A DNA stretch of 64,000 nucleotides from JANOYY01 sp043720395 (lineage in GTDB: Bacteria; Actinomycetota; Acidimicrobiia; Acidimicrobiales; JANYDT01): positions 1 through 64,000 of the forward strand of contig JAYSSR010000073.1 in assembly GCA_043720395.1 (NCBI GenBank), written 5' to 3'. Every line of letters begins with the position of its first letter. Within the stretch, counting starts at the first letter, position 1. Shown one piece after another: positions 52,195-61,043 of this stretch. The notes beneath the pieces were generated by a model. The model worked only from the letters and a program-made list of their open reading frames with translations, did not search any database and was not told where the DNA came from. The position numbers and the translations under genes are program-made.

Positions 52195-52215
52195 ATGGTA
52201 TCAGTTCGATACCAT
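52195..52215. promoter_or_regulatory. Operator and -10 box of the Doc pair
   Basis: ATGGTATC-N5-GATACCAT is a perfect inverted repeat. Its left arm carries, on the minus strand, TACCAT (52195-52200), 6 nt before the antitoxin ATG at 52188. Antitoxin binding would block the promoter. Confidence 0.65.
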
Positions 52216-52482
52216 GACGGCGAGGTTCTGACTTCCTGGCCTCTAGACCAAACCGAGCTCCGGTCGCTCGGCTCGGGCCGAAGCCGAGTGATCCAATCCA
52301 GCGAGAACTTGTGCGATTCGTCGTTCCGAGAGCGAGAACTCGCACACACCCTCGCCCGAATGGAGCGCGGTGTTGGCCGCGGTCCGCAAGCAGCGTCTGG
52401 ATCTCCACAGCGCGAGCTTCGATCGCCGCTGTGCTCTCGCCCAGCCAACGATCACAACGTGCGGATCGGACACTCCAGGCAA

Positions 52483-52488
52483 TAGGGT
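52483..52488 (+). promoter_or_regulatory. Leaderless -10 box of the epoxide hydrolase gene (TAGGGT)
   Basis: TAGGGT ends 7 nt before the ATG at 52496. No ribosome site is present. Confidence 0.5.
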
Positions 52489-52495
52489 CCGCTCC

Positions 52496-53644
52496 ATGTC
52501 CGCATCTGTATCCGACGCCATTCGCCCCTTCACCATCGACGTGCCCGACAGCGTCCTCGCCGATCTCAAGCGGCGACTCAACGACACCCGCTGGCCCGAG
52601 GCCGAACTGGTCGACGACTGGAGCCAGGGAGCGCCACTCGCATGGATACAGGACATCTGCCGGTACTGGGCCGACGGCTACGACTGGCGGGCACGCGAAG
52701 CGAAGCTGAACCGGTTCTCCCACTTCATGACCGACCTCGACGGGCTCGACATCCACTTCATCCACCAGCGCTCGCCGCACCCCGAGGGCAAGCCGTTGCT
52801 CATCACGCACGGCTGGCCCGGTTCGATCGTGGAGTTCCACAAGGTCATCGAGCCGCTGACCGACCCGACCAAGTTCGGAGGTGAAGCGTCGGACGCCTTC
52901 CACGTGATCTGCCCGACGCTGCCCGGCTTCGGCTTCTCCGGAAAGCCCACCGCCACCGGTTGGAAGGTCGAGCGCATCGCGGACGCGTGGGCTCAGCTGA
53001 TGGCCCGCCTCGGCTACGACCGGTACTGGGCTCAGGGCGGCGACTGGGGGTCGGCCGTTACCCGCCAGATCGGGGGGCAGGACGTTGACCATTGCGCGGC
53101 AATTCACATCACCCTGGCCATGGGAACCCCACCGAAGCTCAGCGGTGACCCGACTCCGGAAGAGGCCCGGGCGCTCAAGGGTGCCGAGTACTACCAGACC
53201 TGGGACTCGGGGTATTCGAAGCAGCAGGCCACTCGTCCACAGACGCTGGGCTACGGGCTCGCCGACTCACCGTCGGGCCAGGCCGCGTGGATCTTGGAGA
53301 AGTTCTGGGCCTGGACCGATTGTGACGGTCACCCGGAGAACGTGCTGAATCGCGACGAGCTGCTCGACAATGTCATGCTCTATTGGGCGACCAACTCGGC
53401 GGCTAGTTCGGCGAGGCTCTACTGGGAGAGCTTCGGGGGACGCCGCGGTCTCACGGTCAACGTGCCGGTCGGCGTGGCCGTCTATCCGAAGGAAATCGTG
53501 GCGCCCGTCCGCTCGTGGATGGAGCCTGGCTTCCCGAACATCGTCCACTGGTCCGAGCAGGCCAAGGGCGGACACTTCGCGGCATTCGAGCAGCCCGAGT
53601 TGTTCGTGGCCGACGTCCGAACCTGTTTCCGCCAGTTCCGGTAG
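52496..53644 (+). CDS. Epoxide hydrolase (EHN-type)
   Basis: The 382-residue protein has the N-terminal EHN domain (IRPFTIDVPDSVLADLKRRLNDTRWP), the oxyanion-hole motif HGWPG at 105-109, nucleophile D183 in AQGGDWGSAV and the histidine in KGGHFAAFEQPE. It resembles microsomal-type epoxide hydrolases that open epoxides to diols. Natural substrate is unknown. It stands alone, with a leaderless-type promoter. Confidence 0.92.
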   Translation: MSASVSDAIRPFTIDVPDSVLADLKRRLNDTRWPEAELVDDWSQGAPLAWIQDICRYWADGYDWRAREAKLNRFSHFMTDLDGLDIHFIHQRSPHPEGKPLLITHGWPGSIVEFHKVIEPLTDPTKFGGEASDAFHVICPTLPGFGFSGKPTATGWKVERIADAWAQLMARLGYDRYWAQGGDWGSAVTRQIGGQDVDHCAAIHITLAMGTPPKLSGDPTPEEARALKGAEYYQTWDSGYSKQQATRPQTLGYGLADSPSGQAAWILEKFWAWTDCDGHPENVLNRDELLDNVMLYWATNSAASSARLYWESFGGRRGLTVNVPVGVAVYPKEIVAPVRSWMEPGFPNIVHWSEQAKGGHFAAFEQPELFVADVRTCFRQFR

Positions 53645-53668
53645 GTCGCCCGGACATCAGTAGGCCGT

Positions 53669-54043
53669 TCAGCGGTACGGGTCATCCTCGCCGAATGGGT
53701 AGGCCCACCACGCCTCCGGCGTCGGGTCGGGGGTCTCGTCAACCACAATGCAGTCGACCGGGCACACCGGTGGCAGGCACTTGCCGCATCCGGAGCAAAG
53801 CTCGGAGATGATGACGACGTCCATGCCGTGGTTGAAGATTGCCCCGAACTGTGGAGGGCAGTGCCGCAGGCAGGTATCGCAATTAATGCAGGTCGACATG
53901 TCGATCCGCAACGCCGGGTTCTTCCATTTCGGGTTGCGGACGCGTCCCTGTACCCGACCAGAGCGATTCAAGGCGTTCGACGGGTTCGACGGGTTCGACG
54001 GGTTCGACGGGTTCGACGGGTCCGAGCTTGCTTCTTCAGCCAT
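53669..54043 (-). CDS. Two-cluster ferredoxin with Ser-Asn-Pro repeat
   Basis: The 124-residue protein (ATG 54043) has an N-terminal PSN repeat, then a ferredoxin domain with two 4Fe-4S motifs: CINCDTCLRHCPP and CSGCGKCLPPVCPVDC. The second has two extra residues before its last conserved Cys. It would carry electrons at low potential. An upstream ATG at 54091 overlaps the ATG of the divergent SCP2-like gene; 54043 is preferred because the extra residues are only Ala-rich. A TAGGGT box lies 8 nt before it. Confidence 0.85.
   Translation of the reverse strand: MAEEASSDPSNPSNPSNPSNPSNALNRSGRVQGRVRNPKWKNPALRIDMSTCINCDTCLRHCPPQFGAIFNHGMDVVIISELCSGCGKCLPPVCPVDCIVVDETPDPTPEAWWAYPFGEDDPYR
53976..54020. 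repeat. 9-bp tandem repeat in the ferredoxin gene
   Basis: Five copies of TTCGACGGG encode the Ser-Asn-Pro repeat in the N-terminal linker on the minus strand. Confidence 0.9.
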
Positions 54044-54089
54044 CGCCGCAAACCCTACGGCTGCCGCAGCGGCGGTAGCGTCAGCGTCC

Positions 54090-54500
54090 ATGGCTAAGCA
54101 CGCGTTCCTCAGTGAGAAATGGATCCGCGACGCTCGCAAGATCCGCGACCAGCACCTCGGCGAGGTCGCAGCGCCCCCCTCGATACGAATGAACCTCGTG
54201 GTAACCGGTGTCCCGTTCGGTGACGATCCGCTCCATGCCCACGTGGACACGACGTCAGGATCGCTTGATCTCGATCATGGACATCTCGACCGGCCCGACG
54301 TCACGGTGTCAACCGACTACGCGACGAGTCGGGCACTCTTCGTTGGACAGGACGGTGCTGCCGCGATGGCAGCGTTCATGGAAGGGCGCATTCGCGTGCA
54401 GGGTGACCTCATCAAGTTGATGGCGCTTCAGATGGGGACACCATCTGATGCCTCGACGCGTGCGGTCTCCGAGGCCATCCGCGACATCACCGCCGATTAA
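54090..54500 (+). CDS. SCP2 sterol-binding-domain-like protein
   Basis: The 136-residue protein fits the SCP2 fold: VTGVPFGDDPLHAHVDTTSG, then PDVTVSTDYATSRALFVGQDGAAAMAAFMEGRIRVQGDLIKLMALQ, where 'GKIxVxGDxxKLM' is typical. SCP2 domains bind lipids or acyl-CoA. It is divergent from the ferredoxin gene. The ATG at 54090 shares bases with a possible ferredoxin start. A TAGCGT box lies 8 nt before it. Confidence 0.82.
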   Translation: MAKHAFLSEKWIRDARKIRDQHLGEVAAPPSIRMNLVVTGVPFGDDPLHAHVDTTSGSLDLDHGHLDRPDVTVSTDYATSRALFVGQDGAAAMAAFMEGRIRVQGDLIKLMALQMGTPSDASTRAVSEAIRDITAD

Positions 54501-54619
54501 TTAACCAGACACGTTCGGGAGCGAGACCAGCGCGCTGGGTCAAGCTTGCGGCCAAAACGGACGATGTCATGAGGGCGCACGCCGACACGGCGGGCGCGAG
54601 GACGCCCTGATTGACACAC

Positions 54620-55330
54620 ATGTCCCATGACCGCACCATGTCCGGTGACCGACCAGCAGCAGTCGTGTCCGGCATCGCTTCCATCACCGCGGCCCCGATC
54701 GATGTCGCGCTCCGCATCGCCGGAAACGTGCGAATCCTGACGCATCGCCACCTCCTCGGCGATCTCCTCAGTGCAACGCTGTCGGCTCGACCTGTCGGCG
54801 ATGGTCCGATTGCCGTCACCCTGATCGACGGGGACCTACCGACCGGTAATGACACCGTCGGGCAACTCGTCGCCGACGCTCGAGATCGGTCACAGGCCGT
54901 CGCTGTGGTGTTTTGCCCCTCAACGCCCCACGCTGCGGCCCGCTGGATCGAACTCGGCGTCAACGCGGTGATCATGCCGGATGCGACGGCCGACGAGCTT
55001 CGCCGTGCGGTCGATCGGCTCTCGCACGGCGAAGAGGTCCTCGGAATAGCGGTCCGTGAAGGTCTGCTGGCGCAGCTTCGCTCTCATCGACGCGACCGTG
55101 CCGGCCGCGATCAGGGGTACCAGCTCCTCACCACTCGCGAGCGTGACGTCCTTCATCGACTTGCGATGGGGACGTCGCCGGAAGACATCGCGCGTACGAG
55201 CTTCGTCTCGATGAACACGGTGCGCAGCCACATCAAGAACGTGCTGACCAAGCTCGGCGTCGGTTCGGTTGCTGCGGCGGTATCGCTGGCGCATCGATCG
55301 AACTGGTTCGACCACACCGCCGATGCCTGA
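54620..55330 (+). CDS. LuxR-type regulator with degenerate receiver domain
   Basis: The protein (236 residues from ATG 54620; TTG 54611 and ATG 54638 are alternatives) ends in a LuxR helix-turn-helix (LTTRERDVLHRLAMGTSPEDIARTSFVSMNTVRSHIKNVLTKLGV). The N-terminal part resembles a response-regulator receiver: an Asp remains in VTLIDGDLP, but the acidic pocket is lost and the conserved Lys is Pro (VIMPDAT). It is likely regulated without normal phosphorylation. It heads the tad cluster and is a candidate regulator of it. Confidence 0.8.
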   Translation: MSHDRTMSGDRPAAVVSGIASITAAPIDVALRIAGNVRILTHRHLLGDLLSATLSARPVGDGPIAVTLIDGDLPTGNDTVGQLVADARDRSQAVAVVFCPSTPHAAARWIELGVNAVIMPDATADELRRAVDRLSHGEEVLGIAVREGLLAQLRSHRRDRAGRDQGYQLLTTRERDVLHRLAMGTSPEDIARTSFVSMNTVRSHIKNVLTKLGVGSVAAAVSLAHRSNWFDHTADA

Positions 55331-55440
55331 ACGAATCCGAGGGATACCCGCAGGAAGTTCAGTTCCGAACCTAAAGACCGCCTCAGGGCGCGTCGATAGC
55401 CCCAGCAACTTCGTCCGCTCTCGATTGGGAGAAACCTCGC

Positions 55441-56523
55441 GTGAACCGCCGCAAACTTATTGGGCTGATTGCTTCACTGGTCGCCGCCGCCATTGGCACA
55501 TTTGCCATTCTCCAATACTCGAAGGGAAAACCCGCGCCCGTCGTTGCTCCACCCGAGCCGACCGTGACGATCCTTCAGGTGTCCAAGAACATCCCGAAGG
55601 GGACCCCGGCAGCATTGCTGACCGACTACGTCACCCCTATTCAGGTGCCAGCGAGCACCAGGACACCCAACGACGCCGAGGCGATCTCCGAACTCCAAGA
55701 CCTTGTCGCCAACAGTGACATGTACGCCGGCGACCACCTCAGCAAACTCAGGTTCTCGACGCCCACGCAGGTTGTTGGCGAAACGGCATCGTCCAACGGT
55801 GCTGCCGGTACCGAGGTATCGGATCCGAACAATGGACTGATCGGGGTGTGGATGAATATCGACTCGATCCGAGCGCTGAACGGCAACATCGTGCCCGGCA
55901 AGACCAAAGTTGCCGTGTTCGCCGTGTTCCCACCGGGGATCCCGGGCACCGGCGGCGATCCAACGGCTGCGGTCCCGTCGAATCATCTCCTTATGCATCA
56001 CGTTCCGATCCTCGACGTGTGGCCGCCCATTGGCACCGTTATTGCCCCGACGACAACGCTCGCTCCAGCCCCGGGCACACCCACGGTTCCACCAATCCCG
56101 CCAACTCCGGTCATCCAAGTGAAGCTCGGCGTCGACGCACCTTCGGCCGAACGGCTCATCTATGCGATTGTCAACGGGTCGGTGTACCTCGGCGAAGAGT
56201 CCGACGCGTCGCCGGCGGATGCGCCAACAAAGATCGTCGAGCGCAGCAATGTCTATGTGGCAACGCCTCCGGTCATACCGAAGAAGCCGGTAATCGTCAG
56301 CCCTGACGCCTCCACCTCAGCCCCGGATGCCACATCGGCCGGAACGTCTGCCGTCGCCCCGACCACCACCCTTGTCGGGAAGACAACAACGCCAACCAAG
56401 TTGAAACCTGCCGCAGTCGTTCCGGCCACGGCAGTGACGCTCGTCCCGGGGACCGTCGCAAAGCCCACGCCGGCCGACCCCCTGACCGCAGCGGCGAAGA
56501 CCCCCGTCGTCGCGAACCAGTGA
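55441..56523 (+). CDS. cpaB: CpaB/RcpC pilus assembly protein
   Basis: The 360-residue protein has one N-terminal membrane segment (LIGLIASLVAAAIGTFAIL), a SAF domain (TILQVSKNIPKGTPAALLTDYVT), the RcpC region and a long Thr/Pro/Ala tail. CpaB is a periplasmic/extracytoplasmic part of the tad secretion machine. It starts at GTG 55441 with a GGGAGA box, 110 nt after the LuxR-type gene. The linker with repeated TTT and PT residues resembles those of the TadG-like protein. Confidence 0.9.
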   Translation: MNRRKLIGLIASLVAAAIGTFAILQYSKGKPAPVVAPPEPTVTILQVSKNIPKGTPAALLTDYVTPIQVPASTRTPNDAEAISELQDLVANSDMYAGDHLSKLRFSTPTQVVGETASSNGAAGTEVSDPNNGLIGVWMNIDSIRALNGNIVPGKTKVAVFAVFPPGIPGTGGDPTAAVPSNHLLMHHVPILDVWPPIGTVIAPTTTLAPAPGTPTVPPIPPTPVIQVKLGVDAPSAERLIYAIVNGSVYLGEESDASPADAPTKIVERSNVYVATPPVIPKKPVIVSPDASTSAPDATSAGTSAVAPTTTLVGKTTTPTKLKPAAVVPATAVTLVPGTVAKPTPADPLTAAAKTPVVANQ

Positions 56524-56592
56524 CACCTTGAGTCCATCACCCTTTGGGCAAGCACGACCCGAGCCCGTCACACCCCGAGCGGAGAACACACC

Positions 56593-57870
56593 GTGAGTGA
56601 CACACAGCAACACGCAACCATTGAAGGCGACACCGCCACCTCGCACGACCGCGACATCCCGAAAGACCAGGGCGACGTTGCCCTCGTGGCATCGGTCGTG
56701 CCATTCGAGCAGATGATCCGGCGGCTGCTGACGGCCAACGGGGGACCTCGAATGCACCGCTGGCCGGCGCAGGGCGAGATGCCCGGTGCCGAGAGCATGG
56801 GCGTCGCATTCATTGGTCCTGACCTCGAGGTCGACTCGATGGCGGCACGCGCCGAACAGATCAATCGCACGCATCCCGGCGTCTATCTGGTACTCGTCTC
56901 TGACCCGCGTCCGGGACTCTTCGAGCGGGCACTTCGATCAGGCGTTCGAGACGTTGTCTCGCCGAGCGCACCCGACGAAGCCGTCATCGACGTCCTCCGT
57001 CGCGGCTTTGAACACGCCAGCCGTTGGCGTGCTGCGTTGCCGCAGGTGCCAGCCCATGGAACCACGCTCGACGGGCGCCGCAAACGAGTGATTACGGTGC
57101 TGTCCCCCAAGGGCGGGGTCGGCAAGACCTTCACGGCCACGAACCTTGCCATGGCGCTCAATATGCACGAACCGGGCAAAGTCGCCGTCCTCGATCTGGA
57201 CCTTCAGTTCGGCGACGTCGCCGGAGCGATGCACCTCAGTCCTGAACATACGATCGCAGACGCGTCAAGAAGCACCATGGGTGCCCAGTCGCAGACCATG
57301 AGCTCGATGGTGAAGGTGTTTCTCACACCTCATGAATCGGGCATCTATGTGATGTGTGGACCGGAGGACCCGGCCGAAGCCGACGAGGTCTCCTACGACC
57401 AGTCGACGGCAATCACAAAGGCGCTCTCGAATGCATTTGAGTACGTCGTCGTCGATACATGCGCCGGCCTCGATCCTCACGCTTTGGCGGTGAGTGAATT
57501 GTCGACTGATCTGGTCTTTGTGTGTTCGGTCGATGTCTCGAGCGTCCGTTCGTTGCGACGAGAACTTGATGCACTTGACCGCCTTGGCATGACACATCAG
57601 CAACGTCATTTCGTGCTGAACCGCTTTGACGCACCCGGAGGCGCGCGGCCCGAGGACGTTGAAACGGCGGTAGGAATGAGAGCGTCCGTCATGATTCCAG
57701 GTGATCGCAACGTGCTCGCCGCCGCGAACCAAGGCATTCCGATCACCGTTGCCGACCCGAAGTCCGCAATCTCGAAAAAGTTCATGGCCTTCACCGAAAC
57801 ATTCACCGGCATCGAGTCGACAACGCTGCAACAAAAGACGCGGATGGCGTTCTGGAAGCGGTCACGATGA
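56593..57870 (+). CDS. cpaE: CpaE/TadZ pilus localisation ATPase
   Basis: The 425-residue protein has an N-terminal receiver-like domain without a full phosphorylation site, then a MinD/ParA-type ATPase with deviant Walker A at 171-179 (SPKGGVGKT) and LDLDLQFGDVAGAM. TadZ positions the pilus machine in the cell. It starts at GTG 56593 and overlaps cpaF by four bases. Confidence 0.93.
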   Translation: MSDTQQHATIEGDTATSHDRDIPKDQGDVALVASVVPFEQMIRRLLTANGGPRMHRWPAQGEMPGAESMGVAFIGPDLEVDSMAARAEQINRTHPGVYLVLVSDPRPGLFERALRSGVRDVVSPSAPDEAVIDVLRRGFEHASRWRAALPQVPAHGTTLDGRRKRVITVLSPKGGVGKTFTATNLAMALNMHEPGKVAVLDLDLQFGDVAGAMHLSPEHTIADASRSTMGAQSQTMSSMVKVFLTPHESGIYVMCGPEDPAEADEVSYDQSTAITKALSNAFEYVVVDTCAGLDPHALAVSELSTDLVFVCSVDVSSVRSLRRELDALDRLGMTHQQRHFVLNRFDAPGGARPEDVETAVGMRASVMIPGDRNVLAAANQGIPITVADPKSAISKKFMAFTETFTGIESTTLQQKTRMAFWKRSR

Positions 57871-59348
57871 AGCTCGGACAGCGGCTGAAAGTCCAGCAGA
57901 ACGGGGAGGCAACCGAAGCTCCCAGCCCGGTTCAGACTCCGACGTCCGCACATGAAGACGCATGGAAGATGGCATCCACGGCACCGGTCGACGAGGTCGC
58001 GGTCAATACCGGTCCTCGACTTCTCGCTGTACAGAAGAAGGAAGAAGAGAAGACCATCCTTTCTCCAATCCAGGCGCTGAAGGAACGGCTTCACGAGCAT
58101 CTCATGGAGAAGCTCGGCGGCAAACTTTTCGACACCGGCCAGGGCGACCGCGAGATGCGAGCCACCGTCGTCGACATGATCACGCAGCTCCTCAGTCAGG
58201 AGTCCGTTCCGCTTTCCGTCGACGAACGCCACACCCTCGTGGCTGAAATCACGGACGACGTCCTCGGCCACGGCCCGATCGACCGCCACCTCAAGGACCC
58301 AACCGTGTCTGAGGTCATGGTCATGGGCACAACGCCGATCTATGTCGAGAAGAACGGGAAACTCACCCGTACGACCGACCGATTCGTTTCTCAGGAACAG
58401 CTGCGACGCGTGATCGAGCGAATCGTCGCCAACGTCGGACGTCGAATCGACGAGTCCTCGCCGATGGTTGATGCGCGCCTCCTTGATGGCTCACGTGTCA
58501 ACGCCGTGATTCCACCGCTCGCTGTGGACGGTGCAGCATTGACCATTCGAAAGTTCTCCCGCGACCCGTTGCAGATCCACCACCTGATCGAGAAGGGTTC
58601 GCTGACTCCGGAGGCTGCGCAGCTGTTGGCGGCGTGTGTCGCTGGTCGGCTCAACATCCTCGTCTCGGGCGGCACCGGTACCGGCAAGACGACGATGCTG
58701 AACATCCTCTCGGGCTTCATCCCGCCCGACGAACGGATCGTCACGATCGAAGACGCCGTCGAGCTTCAGCTCAGACAGCCACATATCGTCCGTCTTGAAA
58801 CCCGCCCACCCAATATCGAGGGCAAGGGTGCTGTCACGATTCGCGATCTCGTGAAGAACTCGCTGCGTATGCGTCCGGATCGTGTTGTCATTGGGGAGTG
58901 TCGCGGTGGCGAGGCCCTCGACATGCTCCAGGCCATGAATACCGGACACGATGGCTCGCTCTCAACGATTCACGCCAACACCCCCCGCGACGGCATTGCT
59001 CGCCTTGAGACCCTCGTACTCATGGCCGGCTTTGACCTCCCATCACTCGCCATCCGTCAGCAGATTGCGTCCGCAGTGGACCTTTTCGTCCAGATCGCCC
59101 GCTTCCGCGATGGGGGGAGGCGCGTCGTTTCGATCACTGAGGTCGAAGGCATGGAGGGCAATACCATCACGCTCTCCGACATCTTTGCGTTCGATCACTC
59201 AGCAGGCATCGACGCTAGCGGCAAGCATCTCGGTCGGCTCAAGCCAACAGGTATACGCCCGAAATTCGCAGAAAAGCTCGCCGATCATGGGATCGCTTTG
59301 CCAGCGGACATGTTCGGCACTCCCGACCTGCTCATTGGAAGGCGCTGA
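57867..59348 (+). CDS. cpaF: CpaF/TadA pilus ATPase
   Basis: The 493-residue protein is the secretion ATPase of tad pili. It has an N-terminal domain, then the PulE-type core with Walker A at 268-275 (GGTGTGKT), an Asp box (RIVTIEDAVELQLRQPHIV), Walker B (RPDRVVIGECRGGEALDML) and a His box (DGSLSTIHANTPRD). It is coupled to cpaE and lies 6 nt before tadB. Confidence 0.95.
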   Translation: MKLGQRLKVQQNGEATEAPSPVQTPTSAHEDAWKMASTAPVDEVAVNTGPRLLAVQKKEEEKTILSPIQALKERLHEHLMEKLGGKLFDTGQGDREMRATVVDMITQLLSQESVPLSVDERHTLVAEITDDVLGHGPIDRHLKDPTVSEVMVMGTTPIYVEKNGKLTRTTDRFVSQEQLRRVIERIVANVGRRIDESSPMVDARLLDGSRVNAVIPPLAVDGAALTIRKFSRDPLQIHHLIEKGSLTPEAAQLLAACVAGRLNILVSGGTGTGKTTMLNILSGFIPPDERIVTIEDAVELQLRQPHIVRLETRPPNIEGKGAVTIRDLVKNSLRMRPDRVVIGECRGGEALDMLQAMNTGHDGSLSTIHANTPRDGIARLETLVLMAGFDLPSLAIRQQIASAVDLFVQIARFRDGGRRVVSITEVEGMEGNTITLSDIFAFDHSAGIDASGKHLGRLKPTGIRPKFAEKLADHGIALPADMFGTPDLLIGRR

Positions 59349-59354
59349 CCAACA

Positions 59355-61034
59355 ATGGCGATTTCGCTACCACGTCCGCGTTCGGCGGCGCATGCCGCGC
59401 GGATCGCATGCCTCCTCCTCCTCACCGTTGCCACCTTTGCCTTCACGGTATTTTCAAATGGACCCAGCGACGCGGCCACCACTCCGACAACGATTCCGGC
59501 TGCGCCGACCGCCGACCTCGACGTCGTTCTGCTCATCGATACATCGAACCAAATGCTCGGTGCGCCGCTAGCGACAGCGCAAGGTATTGCGACCTCCTAC
59601 ATCTCAGCGATGCCCCCTGAAGTGCGGGTCGGGGTCGTTACGTACGGTCAATTCCCGACAAGCATGTATCGGTTGTCGGTGAACAGAACCGGATCTGTTG
59701 GTGCGGTCGGCGCAATTTCAGCAGAAGGAAACGCAGCCGTCTACGACGGACTCACCTTCGCTGCGGACCAATTTGATATTGAAACGAGCTCGAGGCGACA
59801 GATCGTCGTCATTGGTTCTGGAACCGATCAGGGCAGTGATTTGAGTGCGGATGCCGCCGTGAGCGTTCTGCGGCAAAGAAGTATTCGGGTCGATTCGATA
59901 CGCATCGACACGCCCGGGGCCATCGGCTCCGCAGCTGATGACCTGGCGGTTAAAACCGGAGGAAGTCGCACACAGTGGTCCGATAAAACGGCGCTGGTCG
60001 ACCTCGTACGTCGGACACTTGCCTGGTCGGTGCCCATTGTGAAACCGGTACCGGTCGTGGTGGTGCCGCCAACGAAGTCGCTCTTCGAGAACAAGCTCGT
60101 GCTTGGTGTCGGTGCCCTGCTCTTCTTTGCCGGCCTGACCTTTGTGCTGTTGGCCGTTACGGCACCCAGACAGAAGAAGGTGAACTTCGCAGGGATCACG
60201 GAAGTCGAGAGCAAGCGATCCGGGTCGACGCCTATGGCGGGTATCGCAGAACGCCTCACGGGTGCGGCCGATAAGGTACTCGAACGACAAACTCGAACCC
60301 GAGGCCTGAATGTCACCCTGGAACGAGCAGGTATCAACCTCCGGCCCGGTGAGTTTTTGATCGTCGCAGCATGCGTACTCCTTGCCATCTTTGCAATCCT
60401 CTCGTGGATGAAAGGAATGCGCATTGCGGGGGCAATTACTGCGGTCCTTGTGGTCTTGGGACCGCGCAAATATGTCCGACGAAAGGCCGCCAAGCGCAGC
60501 ATGGCCTTTGGCGATCAACTCAGCGACACGCTGCAGCTACTTTCGTCGAGTCTCCGAGCCGGACAGGGACTTATGCAGGCCATCGACTCCGTGGCAAAGG
60601 AGGGGGATGCTCCGGCGTGTGATGAGTTCCGGCGAGTAGTGACAGAAACCCGCCTCGGGCGAGATTTGATCGACTCCTTGCGGGCCATGGCCGACCGTAT
60701 CCAGTCGGAAGACTTCAACTGGGTCATCCCAGCAATCGAAATCAATCGCGAAGTTGGCGGAGATCTAGCGGAAGTTCTCGACACGGTTGCTGGAACAATT
60801 CGCGACCGCGCTGACATTCGCCGACAGGTAAAAACGCTCTCGGCTGAGGGCAGGCTATCGGCCTATGTGCTCCTGAGTCTCCCAGTGGGCATCGCAGCAT
60901 TCATCAATTTCTCCAACCCCTCCTATCTCGTGGAGTTGCGCACAAGTCCTGGCTACTACCTCGCTGGCATCGCCATTCTCGCGATGATCGTCGGCGGCGT
61001 CTGGCTCTTCAAGCTTTGCAAGATTGAGTTCTAA
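59355..61034 (+). CDS. tadB: TadB-type pilus platform protein fused to a von Willebrand A domain
   Basis: The 559-residue protein has a signal or anchor segment (about 18-34), then a VWA domain from about 54 to 235. Its metal site DxSxS is DTSNQ (62-66), so the last Ser is lost. After a second membrane segment (about 250-272) comes a type II secretion F domain (about 345-520: LSDTLQLLSSSLRAGQGLMQAIDSVAKE, IEINREVGGDLAEVLDTVA). TadB is normally only the F domain. The VWA part should face outside and could bind pilin or a surface ligand. Confidence 0.9.
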   Translation: MAISLPRPRSAAHAARIACLLLLTVATFAFTVFSNGPSDAATTPTTIPAAPTADLDVVLLIDTSNQMLGAPLATAQGIATSYISAMPPEVRVGVVTYGQFPTSMYRLSVNRTGSVGAVGAISAEGNAAVYDGLTFAADQFDIETSSRRQIVVIGSGTDQGSDLSADAAVSVLRQRSIRVDSIRIDTPGAIGSAADDLAVKTGGSRTQWSDKTALVDLVRRTLAWSVPIVKPVPVVVVPPTKSLFENKLVLGVGALLFFAGLTFVLLAVTAPRQKKVNFAGITEVESKRSGSTPMAGIAERLTGAADKVLERQTRTRGLNVTLERAGINLRPGEFLIVAACVLLAIFAILSWMKGMRIAGAITAVLVVLGPRKYVRRKAAKRSMAFGDQLSDTLQLLSSSLRAGQGLMQAIDSVAKEGDAPACDEFRRVVTETRLGRDLIDSLRAMADRIQSEDFNWVIPAIEINREVGGDLAEVLDTVAGTIRDRADIRRQVKTLSAEGRLSAYVLLSLPVGIAAFINFSNPSYLVELRTSPGYYLAGIAILAMIVGGVWLFKLCKIEF

Positions 61035-61043
61035 GGAACCCCC

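Larger units (their letters stand above)
52189..52495. other. 307-bp gap between the Doc antitoxin and epoxide hydrolase genes
   Basis: It holds the Doc-pair operator (52195-52215) at its left end and the epoxide hydrolase -10 box at its right end. I see no gene or RNA in the middle. Confidence 0.6.
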
